A stretch of 64,000 nt of DNA from NCBI RefSeq assembly GCF_003026285.1, contig NZ_PYOD01000014.1:1-64000 (forward strand). The letters are read 5' to 3'. The notes under the pieces were generated by a model. It saw only the letters and a list, made by a program, of their open reading frames with translations, was not told the DNA's origin and made no database searches. Made by a program: the position numbers and the translations under genes. Positions 8,242 to 16,845 of the stretch are shown here, in pieces (the first letter of the stretch is position 1; each line of letters starts with the position of its first letter). Source of the DNA: Photobacterium profundum. Lineage in GTDB: Bacteria > Pseudomonadota > Gammaproteobacteria > Enterobacterales > Vibrionaceae.

Positions 8242-9463
8242 ACTCGCTTGGCGTAACTTATGGCGCAATAAATTACGTACCAGCATTATGCTTTTCGCCA
8301 TGGTGTTTGGCTTGATTGGTGTCGCAAGCATGATCGGCTTTATGAATGGTATGTATGGCAACATGATTGATAATGCCATCGCGTGGCAAACCAGTAATAT
8401 TCAAATCCACCGTAGTGAATATATTAATGAACCCGAGATCAACGACACCATCATTGGGTCAGAGCAGATCATCGAGCAATTACGAGATATGCCAGACGTT
8501 AGTGCGTGGTCGGCACGTTTTATTGCTGATGGTATGGTGGCTTCTGCACGTTCGACACGTGGGGTAAAGATCAATGGTATTGATCTGGAGGCGGAAGCGA
8601 AAGTAACGCCGTTAGTCAGTCACATTATTGAAGGTGAATGGTTATCAGAACAAGGGCGAAATCCGGTATTAGTTTCAAGTAAAACCGCAGATCGTTTGCG
8701 CTTACGTGTAGGATCAAAAGTCGTCTTAACGTTTACTGATGCCGCTAATGATGTATCGGGGGCGGCGTTTCGTGTTCGCGGTATTTTTAAGAGTCCGTCG
8801 AGCAGTTTTGATGAGAGTAATGTCTATGTCAGGCGCAGTGATTTAAGTGCTCTTGCCCATATAGATGGTGTTCATGAAATAGCCATAGTGGTAAATGAAG
8901 CCACGCCATCATCGAATATTGTTACTCAAGCGGTAAAAGCACAGTTACAGACTCAAACCAGCAAATTGAATACCATACGAGACTGGCAACAGATTCAGCC
9001 TATGTTGGCGACGATGATTAAGCAAACGGGCACCAGTACCGCAATTATTCTCGGCATTTTTGTATCAGCGATGGGCTTAGGCATTGTAAATATCATGTTG
9101 ATGTCGGTGTTTGAGCGAACCCGCGAGTTTGGTGTGTTGATGGCCGTAGGTATGCAGAAGCATAAGGTGTTCTTATTGATCATGCTTGAGACAAGCTTAC
9201 TTGGAATGAGTGGTGCGTTATTGGGTGTAGGTATTTGTGCTGTATTAATGATGCTATTACAAACAACCGGTATTTCATTAAATTCAATGGCTGAAGGCTT
9301 GGGGGCGTTTGGCGTTGATACGACTATATACCCGAGAGTGTCATTCGGCGAATACCAGTTAATCTTTCTTACTGTGGTTGCCGCAAGCTTTTTGGCGGCA
9401 CTTTATCCGGCGCGTCAAATATTAAAGCAGCGTCCAGCAGATGCGATGGCGGAGAAACACTGA
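8231..9463 (+). CDS. FtsX/LolCE-type ABC exporter permease, second subunit
   Basis: This is a paralogue of the preceding permease with the same layout: LIKLAWRNLWRNKLRT at the start, one N-terminal membrane segment, a periplasmic domain (about 45-270) and three C-terminal membrane segments around ERTREFGVLMAVGMQKHKVF. The start is taken at ATG 8231 because AGGAGG lies five bases upstream; a GTG at 8225 is inside that ribosome binding site. It ends 2 bp before the ATPase gene. The two different permeases plus one ATPase parallel LolC-LolE-LolD. Confidence 0.87.
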   Translation: MLIKLAWRNLWRNKLRTSIMLFAMVFGLIGVASMIGFMNGMYGNMIDNAIAWQTSNIQIHRSEYINEPEINDTIIGSEQIIEQLRDMPDVSAWSARFIADGMVASARSTRGVKINGIDLEAEAKVTPLVSHIIEGEWLSEQGRNPVLVSSKTADRLRLRVGSKVVLTFTDAANDVSGAAFRVRGIFKSPSSSFDESNVYVRRSDLSALAHIDGVHEIAIVVNEATPSSNIVTQAVKAQLQTQTSKLNTIRDWQQIQPMLATMIKQTGTSTAIILGIFVSAMGLGIVNIMLMSVFERTREFGVLMAVGMQKHKVFLLIMLETSLLGMSGALLGVGICAVLMMLLQTTGISLNSMAEGLGAFGVDTTIYPRVSFGEYQLIFLTVVAASFLAALYPARQILKQRPADAMAEKH

Positions 9464-9465
9464 TT

Positions 9466-10149
9466 ATGAGCATTCAGATTAATCAATTGTGCAAAACATA
9501 TAATCCGGAATCTGATTTTCCCGTACATGCCGTTAAGTCGCTCGATTTAACCATTGAACAAGGTGAATTTGTCGCGGTAATGGGTCCATCAGGTTCAGGT
9601 AAAACGACACTGCTGAATATGCTTGGTGGCATTGATGTTCCCACGTCTGGTGAAGTGAAAATAGACGGTAATGACATTTGCCATTTATCAGAAAAAGATT
9701 TAATTGCTTTTCGCCGCGATCATATTGGTTTCATTTTTCAAGACTACAGTTTGCTACCCGTATTAACGGCATTAGAAAACGTAGAGTTTGTTATGCAGTT
9801 ACAAGGCCATAAAGAAGCTGAATGTCGCGAGCGAGCGAGTGACTTATTGGAACAAGTAGGCCTCGCTGAACAACTGCATAAAAGACCGACAAAGCTATCT
9901 GGTGGCCAGCAGCAGCGTGTTGCAGTGGCTCGTGCATTAGCACCACGACCAAGATTTGTAATGGCGGATGAACCTACCGCAAACTTAGATGCTAAAAGTA
10001 CAGCAGAATTACTGGATATTATGCAGCAGTTAAATCAACAAGAAGGCACGACGTTTATTTTTTCGACTCACGATCCTCGAGTCATTAAACGTGCACGCAG
10101 AGTTATTGTGTTTGAAGACGGTCAGTTGAAAGAGGATCGTCGTCAGTGA
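9466..10149 (+). CDS. LolD/MacB-type ABC transporter ATPase
   Basis: The 227-residue nucleotide-binding subunit is complete: Walker A GPSGSGKTT (residues 40-48), Q-loop FQDYSLLPVL, signature LSGGQQQRVAVARAL (144-158), Walker B RFVMADEPT (163-171) and H-loop STHDPRV. The EFVAVMGPSGSGKTTLLNML context and length are typical of the LolD/MacB/FtsE exporter branch. It powers the two permeases encoded just upstream. Its stop codon overlaps the GTG start of the barrel gene (GTGA), which indicates coupled translation. Confidence 0.92.
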   Translation: MSIQINQLCKTYNPESDFPVHAVKSLDLTIEQGEFVAVMGPSGSGKTTLLNMLGGIDVPTSGEVKIDGNDICHLSEKDLIAFRRDHIGFIFQDYSLLPVLTALENVEFVMQLQGHKEAECRERASDLLEQVGLAEQLHKRPTKLSGGQQQRVAVARALAPRPRFVMADEPTANLDAKSTAELLDIMQQLNQQEGTTFIFSTHDPRVIKRARRVIVFEDGQLKEDRRQ

Positions 10150-11375
10150 AACGTCAGCTATCACATACCGTGTTAAAAACGATGCTAACCGTTGTTATCT
10201 CGTGTGCGTGTAGCTCAGTAGTATTGGCTCAAATACCCGGATTAGAGCCCGAGAAAAATTGGGATTTAACGGGTTACGTGAAATATATGGCAACAGGATC
10301 GTTTCCTGATAGTAAAAGCGAGAATACAACGGATGTTAAGGATCAAGGGAACAGCCTAGATAACCTTATCCATCAGCGTTTTAATTTTGAATACCGATTT
10401 AATCGTCATCTACGCGTTAATGTAGGAATGAGAAATCGATTATTCTTTGGTGATTCAGCTGAAATAGCAGGGTATGGCGATCTGGTGGGCTTTGATCCCG
10501 GCTATATGGACTTATCTAAAAATTGGGTAGATAAGAATGGCGTTGTAGGCAACAGTCAGCTTGATCGCTTGTATCTCGATTGGCAGGAAAATGATTGGCA
10601 AGTGCGTGCTGGGCGTTTTCGTATTAACTGGGCAATGGCAACCTTGTGGAATCCTAATGATATTTTCAACTCTTACTCTATATATGATTTCGACTACGAA
10701 GAACGTTCGGGCTCCGATGCCATCCTAGTAAGTCGTAAACTGGGTTTCGCCAGTGCGTTTGATCTGGTGTATAACCCAAGTAAAAACAGTGGATTGGATA
10801 GTTACGCAGGTCGATATTTGTTTAACCACCAAGGCTGGGACATGCAGTTGCTGGTGGGGAAATCTGGACTAGATCATGTTATTGGTGCAGGCTTTGCTGG
10901 CGATATTCAAGGTGCAGGCTTACGTGGTGAAATTAGCTGGTTTGAGCCCAAACAAAGCGAGTGGATGGGGGATCCACTAGAATCCTCAACAGTCGCTACT
11001 ATTGAAGCAGATTATAGCTTTGGTGGGCAACGAAATTGGATGACACGTGCTTCTCTGCTGTTTATCTCCAATCCTCAAGACCCCAATAATGCATTGCTGT
11101 TCTTAAACCTACCACTAACAGCACGAACGCTGAGCTTTGCAGAGTATACGTGGTATGCCGATATTGGCTTTGATATAACAGCGTTAAGTCGATTAACGTT
11201 ATCAAGCACTTATTATAATGATGGTTCATATTTTCTTGGGGCGAGTAATAGCTATTCTTTATCTGATGATTGGCAAGTATTGACCGTTTTACAGCGCTTT
11301 GATGGTAGCAACGATAGCCTATTCGGTGAAACATCTAACACCCTGGTGAATTTGCAATTTAAGTGGAGTTTTTGA
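10146..11375 (+). CDS. Outer-membrane beta-barrel protein of the export operon, uncharacterised
   Basis: A signal peptide (about residues 1-29, ending VLA) is followed by a 380-residue protein made of alternating amphipathic strands (RFNFEYRFNRHLRVNVGMRN, LYLDWQENDWQVRAGRFRIN) that ends in LQFKWSF, a C-terminal aromatic signature recognised by the BAM machinery. It resembles DUF1302-like or alginate-porin-like barrels but I cannot name the family. It is the last gene of the TetR operon, with a GTG start overlapping the ATPase stop. Coupling to a Lol-like ABC exporter and a LolA-like carrier suggests it receives or secretes the cargo at the outer membrane. Confidence 0.75.
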   Translation: MKRQLSHTVLKTMLTVVISCACSSVVLAQIPGLEPEKNWDLTGYVKYMATGSFPDSKSENTTDVKDQGNSLDNLIHQRFNFEYRFNRHLRVNVGMRNRLFFGDSAEIAGYGDLVGFDPGYMDLSKNWVDKNGVVGNSQLDRLYLDWQENDWQVRAGRFRINWAMATLWNPNDIFNSYSIYDFDYEERSGSDAILVSRKLGFASAFDLVYNPSKNSGLDSYAGRYLFNHQGWDMQLLVGKSGLDHVIGAGFAGDIQGAGLRGEISWFEPKQSEWMGDPLESSTVATIEADYSFGGQRNWMTRASLLFISNPQDPNNALLFLNLPLTARTLSFAEYTWYADIGFDITALSRLTLSSTYYNDGSYFLGASNSYSLSDDWQVLTVLQRFDGSNDSLFGETSNTLVNLQFKWSF

Positions 11376-11714
11376 ATTCCTGCTGTCAGGTTAATATCAT
11401 GGTAAGTGATAGGATAAACAATTACTAGATTCAGCGTTGGTAATGTGTACTAAAATACCGATTATGTAGACAAAAAAATACTACTATTTATGGCTTAGTA
11501 CTATTGAGTGGATGATTGCTATAGCTTAAGTCATTAATGTTTAACTTCTTTATTTTGATTCAAATTGTTTTTATTTATTACCTTGTTTATTTGTTGAAAT
11601 GTTTATTTTTGCGACACCCGAGATTGTCTTGTTTCTCTATTATTAAATAGTTAAGTTTCACGCAAACACTGAATAATAATATAAAGCGTGAGTGTGTTTA
11701 ATTTAGGGGGTCAC
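11376..11714. other. Intergenic region without recognised genes
   Basis: This 339-bp A+T-rich stretch separates the export operon from the next barrel gene. I see no ORF with a ribosome binding site, no clear terminator hairpin and no confident promoter. It presumably contains the promoter of the gene at 11715. Confidence 0.5.
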
Positions 11715-12959
11715 ATGCGATATGAAGTTTTATCTATCGTAATTGCTAGAACTTTACCTATTATGATTGTATTACCATTTTGTGCTATTTCAGCGGAAGA
11801 TAGCAATGGTAATTCATCAAGCGTAAAAGAAGATGTTTATGCTGTTATTTCAACACTCATGGATGTAGGGGCTGATATTCGAGGTGATAAATTTACTCAT
11901 CAAAACGTTGGCAATCGTTCTTCAAGTATCAATAAAAGTAAGATCTTACAACAAAAAAATCTAAACACTGCTGATCTTACAGAACGAGCAAGTAGTGTCA
12001 GAAATAGTACTAAAAATCCTTCCCCCAAAAAAAATGTAACGCCTAAATTAACAGAAGTAACATTTTATCAAGATGGATTTTTAGGGACTGACAATTCTTC
12101 ACGTTTAGGGGCCTATGTACGTTTTGAACAAGACAAAAATACGATAGAGCAACAAACATTGGCTGCTGAAAGTAACCCTGAAAGAGAAGGCTACTCAGTG
12201 ACATTAGGCGGCGATTACTTACTTAATGAAAAATATTTGTTTGGCGTGGCGCTGGGTTTACCCTTTTATGATTCAGGTCTTGAAAACGCAGAGAGTGAAA
12301 TTGATGGTTTAGTTGCATCAGGCTACTTCAGTTATTTTCAAGATCAATGGTATATGGATTTTACAGCGAGCTATGCGCTTGTTGATACTGATATTGAACG
12401 TAAAATTAGTCACTATAGTGATAATGTTATAAACAATTCTGATGATGCAGATTCTGATATTTGGGTTTTTTCGTTCGGTGGTGGTTATGTAATAAATCAA
12501 GGTTATTGGAATATCGCTTTAGAAAGTACCATTCAACATACACTATCGGATAGTGACCGCTATACAGAAAGGCCATCAAGAGGGAATTCCAATTATCTAA
12601 TTTCTAAAGTAGATGATGTTGATAACTTAGAATCAACGATGTTGATTTCAGGGGCCAGTTTTTCGCATTCTTTTCGCTCGAGTTTAGGTATATTCCAGCC
12701 ATATTTACGTTCGTATGTTCATTATGATTTTGATTCAAGTTCAGAAAAAGTAATTAGTCAGTTGAAAGCAGATAACTCAGGCATGATTTTGCCTATCATT
12801 ATAAATTCTGATGACCAACTATATGGGCGAGCACACTTAGGGGTATCAAGTGTCTTTAATAACGGGTGGCATGGTTTTGCAGAGGCTAGTACTTTAATTG
12901 GATTAGATGATTTAGATGCTTATACCTTCACATTAGGTGTTGGTATCCCGTTTAATTAA
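11715..12959 (+). CDS. Autotransporter-like outer-membrane beta-domain protein
   Basis: The start is set at ATG 11715 because AGGGGG lies four bases upstream; an in-frame GTG at 11688 has no such site. A signal peptide (ends near FCAISA) precedes a Ser/Asn/Lys-rich low-complexity linker (about residues 25-110), then a 280-residue region of beta strands (GAYVRFEQDKNTIEQQ, GYSVTLGGDYLLNEKYLFGV, YFSYFQDQWYMDFTASYALV, GWHGFAEASTLIGL) that matches a 12-strand autotransporter-type barrel. There is no large passenger domain, so it may be a stand-alone barrel or adhesin remnant. The function is unknown. Confidence 0.72.
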   Translation: MRYEVLSIVIARTLPIMIVLPFCAISAEDSNGNSSSVKEDVYAVISTLMDVGADIRGDKFTHQNVGNRSSSINKSKILQQKNLNTADLTERASSVRNSTKNPSPKKNVTPKLTEVTFYQDGFLGTDNSSRLGAYVRFEQDKNTIEQQTLAAESNPEREGYSVTLGGDYLLNEKYLFGVALGLPFYDSGLENAESEIDGLVASGYFSYFQDQWYMDFTASYALVDTDIERKISHYSDNVINNSDDADSDIWVFSFGGGYVINQGYWNIALESTIQHTLSDSDRYTERPSRGNSNYLISKVDDVDNLESTMLISGASFSHSFRSSLGIFQPYLRSYVHYDFDSSSEKVISQLKADNSGMILPIIINSDDQLYGRAHLGVSSVFNNGWHGFAEASTLIGLDDLDAYTFTLGVGIPFN

Positions 12960-12985
12960 TGCTTATGTTGTAATTATATTTATAC

Positions 12986-13046
12986 CCAAGCTACCTCAAG
13001 ATACTCGCTGAGATTACTCTTAATCTTGCATCTTGAGGTAGCTTGG
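12986..13046. repeat. 17-bp perfect inverted repeat between convergent genes
   Basis: CCAAGCTACCTCAAGAT (12986-13002) pairs exactly with ATCTTGAGGTAGCTTGG (13030-13046) around a 27-base loop. It lies between two convergent genes and could terminate both, although no T-run follows either arm. The core resembles a motif I recall as scattered between genes in Vibrionaceae, so it may be a dispersed repeat unit. Confidence 0.7.
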
Positions 13047-13060
13047 TTATGAGATTAGGA

Positions 13061-14194
13061 TTAATCTTTTTCATAGGGCAGAGGTATATATCGATTTAGT
13101 CGGTCATAATTTCCATTTTTTATAAAGAAAAGCTCAAGCTGTAACATTATTCCGGGGTTAATATGGTAGTCATATTCTTTTGGGAATTCGATCTCAGGTT
13201 CTATTGTTAAATAAATCCAATCTTTATAGAGCTTTTGTGTCCACGATGCCGATACCCAATAGTTGGATATTTCATCTTCTTCACGTGTATCTGCACTTAT
13301 ACCTGTCGTGTATTCCATAAGATGGTTATCACTTAAGCGGTTAAAATACTCGAATGTTTGTACTAACTCCCAGTTATCATCTTCATCAAGGTACTGACCA
13401 CTTGTGCTAGCCTTAAATATTTGTGTCTCGTCTTCATTCATAGCTCGGTAAAAATCGAAGTATGTGACTGCACCTGGTCCTTTTTCATGATAGAAGAAAA
13501 TCTCTTGTTTTATACGGCTTGTCCAGCGCTCGCTTAAAATATCAACTCGACTTGCATTTACTCTAACAAAAGGATCCGGTGGCCACCTTACTTTTACACC
13601 GATATCAAAATTTGTTTTCCAGTTTCCCAATATTTTATCTTGAAGTCTAACGCCACCAACTGCAGAGCTGCTGCTATCATTCTCGCCAGAAATACCTCGT
13701 TGTTTGCTTTCTAAGCTATCAAAATCATCGGGGTCGGTTTCAAAAATCAGTTTCCAATTTCGTTTGGTATGCGGAAGGTCTAGCTTAAGATAAACATTAG
13801 CATCGAAATCAGAATAACCACGGTGTGAATAACGCGGCTTAAACTTAATACGTAAATAGCTACGATTCATCATTGGTTCATCTTCGTCATCTTTACCAAC
13901 ATACTGATCAAGTGATTCGCTGTAATCGTGTATGGTATCGGCTAATTTATCTTCTGAATCGTCCATCCACGCGAGAACAGTGTTATCGTCAGCATCTTTA
14001 ATGGTATTACTTTCATCTAACAATATTTGGTTAGACGGGGTGATGTTGCTTTTTTTTGTGATTTCATTCGCGTCAATATGGGCAGTATAAAGACAAAAAA
14101 ATGGAAGAGTGAAGCACATGAAAGGAAAGTCCTTCTTGTGCTCGAAAGATAAGTATTCCCGGTAGTGTATCCAAAGGTAATAAGTGGTGTTCAT
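13061..14194 (-). CDS. Uncharacterised envelope protein, probably outer-membrane
   Basis: A hydrophobic stretch near residues 25-42 (FMCFTLPFFCLYTAHIDA) looks like a signal peptide, so the working start may be Met26 (14119), which also has an AAGGA site; the upstream ATG at 14194 follows GAGG. The mature part opens with an acidic linker and then shows alternating strands (YLRIKFKPRYSHRGYSDFDA, NVYLKLDLPHTKRNWKLIF, FDIGVKVRWPPDPFVRVNAS) suggestive of a barrel, with several Trp and Tyr girdle residues. It does not end in a classic aromatic residue. I do not recognise the family. It is convergent with the autotransporter-like gene. Confidence 0.62.
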   Translation of the reverse strand: MNTTYYLWIHYREYLSFEHKKDFPFMCFTLPFFCLYTAHIDANEITKKSNITPSNQILLDESNTIKDADDNTVLAWMDDSEDKLADTIHDYSESLDQYVGKDDEDEPMMNRSYLRIKFKPRYSHRGYSDFDANVYLKLDLPHTKRNWKLIFETDPDDFDSLESKQRGISGENDSSSSAVGGVRLQDKILGNWKTNFDIGVKVRWPPDPFVRVNASRVDILSERWTSRIKQEIFFYHEKGPGAVTYFDFYRAMNEDETQIFKASTSGQYLDEDDNWELVQTFEYFNRLSDNHLMEYTTGISADTREEDEISNYWVSASWTQKLYKDWIYLTIEPEIEFPKEYDYHINPGIMLQLELFFIKNGNYDRLNRYIPLPYEKD

Positions 14195-14531
14195 TTAACT
14201 ACCTCAGGCAGAAAAGAAATAACTTTATTGTCATACAACCTTAATTATAGTTCTCTATAACTGTTTGTGGGTTCGGTGAAATCTTATTACTAATAATTAG
14301 AACTCGATCTCTAAATTTATGATTTTTTAAACTTTTTCATCAATAAAGTCACTTTGGAGTTATGTGTCTTAAAGGGGGCGTAGGTATTAATTTACACAGA
14401 GATACGAATTTTTACATATTTTATTTAGAGATAAAAAGTGCAATAAAATAATTCAACTACACTTAAGTTTGACTGAAAAACCATACGTAAATGTACGATA
14501 TTTTGAGCTGGTTATTCTAGGTGAGGATAAG
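14195..14531. other. Divergent intergenic region
   Basis: This 337-bp A+T-rich spacer separates the envelope protein gene from the small gene at 14532 and must hold both promoters. I see no convincing operator, RNA or small ORF. An in-frame TTG at 14469 could extend the downstream gene but lacks a ribosome binding site. Confidence 0.4.
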
Positions 14532-14810
14532 ATGAATAGTACGGATTTTGATGGCGTAAAAAGGGACATATCATTGACTGTTAATGATATTTTTATCAAT
14601 TTCGAAGAGGACAATCACCGTCTTCCCACTATGGAAGAATTTAGAACTATTTTTTCAAGTCATGCAGATCAGTATATTGGCCCGACGAATGAGCTAAAGG
14701 TTGAAGGTCTTGGTTGTCATTTAGAACGGCATAGACGTCGAGAACAAACACTATGGACTGCTGCTAATGAGTTAGAAGCGGAACAGCGATATTTACGCTC
14801 AGATTGTTAG
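14532..14810 (+). CDS. Small hypothetical cytoplasmic protein
   Basis: The ATG at 14532 follows GTGAGGAT, so the product is 92 residues beginning MNSTDFDGVKRDI. It is polar and mostly helical, with no signal peptide or membrane segment; the C-terminal third is rich in Arg and Glu (HLERHRRREQTLWTAANELE), which could form a helix or a nucleic-acid contact. It is a monocistronic unit between an envelope gene and the leucine operon. The family is not recognised. Confidence 0.6.
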   Translation: MNSTDFDGVKRDISLTVNDIFINFEEDNHRLPTMEEFRTIFSSHADQYIGPTNELKVEGLGCHLERHRRREQTLWTAANELEAEQRYLRSDC

Positions 14811-14968
14811 TAATATATTACAGGTGCCATTGAGTGCACATACAAGAAGTGATTAACTAATGATGGATGGTTTTAGGCGATAATTGCTTTTAGGTTGTTG
14901 TTATAGATTGATTTATTAATCAAATGTCTTTTATAACTGTTGTTCTCCATAAATAATTATCGCCAATT

Positions 14969-15871
14969 TTAACGTAAAGCTAATGACACTTTTGATGAGG
15001 GCTGTTTATTTAAAATATGACAGATCATCCAACCAGCTTTAGCTATATCATTCAGGTTAACGCCCGTTTCTATGCCTAATCCATGGCACATATATAACAC
15101 ATCTTCAGTTGCAACATTTCCACTTGCCCCTACAGCATATGGGCAACCTCCTAACCCTGCAACACTGCTATCTATTACGCTTACACCCATGGTTAACGCT
15201 TGGTATATATTAGCGAGTGCTTGCCCCCAAGTATCATGAAAGTGAACAGCAAGATGATTAATTGGAATATTGCGTTGTACCGCTTCTAACATTCTACCTA
15301 TACGAAGCGGTGTGCCTGTACCAATGGTGTCACCAAGCGAAATTTCGTAACAGCCTAAATCGATTAACTCTTTAGCGATAGTGGCAACTTGTTCAGGCTT
15401 TGTTTCACCATCGTAAGGGCAATCAGCAATACAAGATAAATACCCTCTAACCGGTATGTTGTATTTCTTCGCTTCGGTTATTAATGGCTCAAAGCGTTTG
15501 ATACTTTCTGCGATAGAACAATTGATATTTTTTTTGCAGAAACTTTCAGATGATGATGTAAAAATTGCAACTTGATTTACCTTCGATTGAATTGCTTGCT
15601 CAAACCCTTGTAAATTAGGGGTTAAGGCTGAGTAAATAACATTGGGTTGGCGTGATATTTTTTCTAATACGTGTTTTGAGTCGGCCATTTGAGGCACCCA
15701 TTTAGGTGATACAAATGATCCTGCTTCTATATGGGTTAACCCTGTTAGAGATAATTGATTGATAAGGTTGATTTTAGCTTCTGTAGTCACCGCGGCTTCA
15801 TTCTGTAAGCCATCGCGTGCGCCCATTTCAACAATCGTAACATCGGTAGGGAGCAAACTTGTGCTATTCAT
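14969..15871 (-). CDS. liuE: Hydroxymethylglutaryl-CoA lyase
   Basis: A class II aldolase-type TIM barrel cleaves HMG-CoA to acetoacetate and acetyl-CoA, the last step of leucine breakdown. Signature motifs are VEMGARDGLQNE (metal and substrate, near 12-23), the barrel His pair in VHFHDTWGQALAN and the catalytic-Cys loop SVAGLGGCPYAVGASGNVAT. The start is set at 15871 (MNSTSLLPTD, preceded by an AGGAAAAGGG stretch), which gives a 300-residue protein of normal length; upstream codons would add an unrelated basic tail. It overlaps the hydratase gene by 8 bp and is last in the liu operon. Confidence 0.93.
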   Translation of the reverse strand: MNSTSLLPTDVTIVEMGARDGLQNEAAVTTEAKINLINQLSLTGLTHIEAGSFVSPKWVPQMADSKHVLEKISRQPNVIYSALTPNLQGFEQAIQSKVNQVAIFTSSSESFCKKNINCSIAESIKRFEPLITEAKKYNIPVRGYLSCIADCPYDGETKPEQVATIAKELIDLGCYEISLGDTIGTGTPLRIGRMLEAVQRNIPINHLAVHFHDTWGQALANIYQALTMGVSVIDSSVAGLGGCPYAVGASGNVATEDVLYMCHGLGIETGVNLNDIAKAGWMICHILNKQPSSKVSLALR

Positions 15872-16784
15872 TCTTTTTCCCTTTTCCTTTTTTCGTACTG
15901 ATTTTGGTATTAGCACACCATGATGGTTGGCGTTTATCAAAGAAAGCGCTTAAGCCTTCTTGCCCTTGCTCTGACACACGAATATCGGCAATTAAATGGC
16001 TGGTATATTTGATCAACTTTTTATCAATAGGTTGGTTTTCACATGCATGACACAGTGCTTTCGCTTGTTGCAGGGCGGCAGGGCTATTGTTTAAGATAGC
16101 TTGGGTAAGTTGGATTATTTGCTGTTCTAATCTGCTTGCTTCTGTTTTCGTCTCGGTATCGACAATAAGGTGTATTAACCCGATGTGTTGCGCTGTATTT
16201 GCATCAATACGTTCGCCCGTTAGCATAAAACGCCGCGTATAACGAACCCCAATGGCACGACAAACATAAGGCCCGATTGTTGCTGGAATAAGCCCTAACT
16301 TTACTTCACTTAGACAAAACTGTGAATCAGACTGTGCGATAACGATATCACAGCAGCAAATCAGCCCTAAGGCACCACCAAAAGCACAGCCTTGTACAAC
16401 AGCAATTGTTGGATGAGGGAATGTATCAAGAGTTTGCATTAGGTGGGCGAGTTGTTGGGTATCTTGATGGTTTGCTTTAACGGATTTTTCCGCCATTGAT
16501 TTCATCCAATGAAGATCTGCTCCGGCTGAAAAATGCGTGCCGTTTGCTTGTAACAGTAAACACCGAATAGTAGGAATAGCAGAGAGAGTGTCTATGTAAT
16601 GAATGAGGCTTTCTATCATTGAATCATCAAAGGCATTCTTTTTACTCACACGATTAAGTATGAGTGTTGCAATACCATTTGCATCGATTTCACATAAAAC
16701 ATCACTTGATTCGGTATCACTTTGTTTGCATGTTTTTTGTGTATGTTCAGCCAGTCGATTTTGATTCAGCTTGTATTCTTTCAT
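15864..16784 (-). CDS. liuC: Methylglutaconyl-CoA hydratase (crotonase family)
   Basis: This crotonase-fold enzyme hydrates 3-methylglutaconyl-CoA to HMG-CoA. The oxyanion-hole segments are HFSAGADLHWM (near 85-95) and VQGCAFGGALGLICCCDIV (near 130-148), and the SEVKLGLIPATIGPYV stretch is typical of the family. At 306 residues it is longer than usual because of a Lys/Gln-rich N-terminus and a Lys-rich C-terminal tail (KKGKGKKNE) after the normal PSW end. That tail is encoded by the purine-rich DNA that also forms the ribosome binding site of the lyase gene. In canonical liu operons the liuD gene stands right here. Confidence 0.88.
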   Translation of the reverse strand: MKEYKLNQNRLAEHTQKTCKQSDTESSDVLCEIDANGIATLILNRVSKKNAFDDSMIESLIHYIDTLSAIPTIRCLLLQANGTHFSAGADLHWMKSMAEKSVKANHQDTQQLAHLMQTLDTFPHPTIAVVQGCAFGGALGLICCCDIVIAQSDSQFCLSEVKLGLIPATIGPYVCRAIGVRYTRRFMLTGERIDANTAQHIGLIHLIVDTETKTEASRLEQQIIQLTQAILNNSPAALQQAKALCHACENQPIDKKLIKYTSHLIADIRVSEQGQEGLSAFFDKRQPSWCANTKISTKKGKGKKNE

Positions 16785-16845
16785 TTTAGTGCTCTCTAGA
16801 TTCGGGCTAAATATTTGGATTATGTAGGGCCATTACATTCGGCTA

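Noticed and set aside
15872-15940. N-terminal extension of HMG-CoA lyase or a liuD remnant
   Set aside because: The 23 extra residues are an out-of-frame reading of the liuC end and show no biotin-carrier or carboxylase motif.
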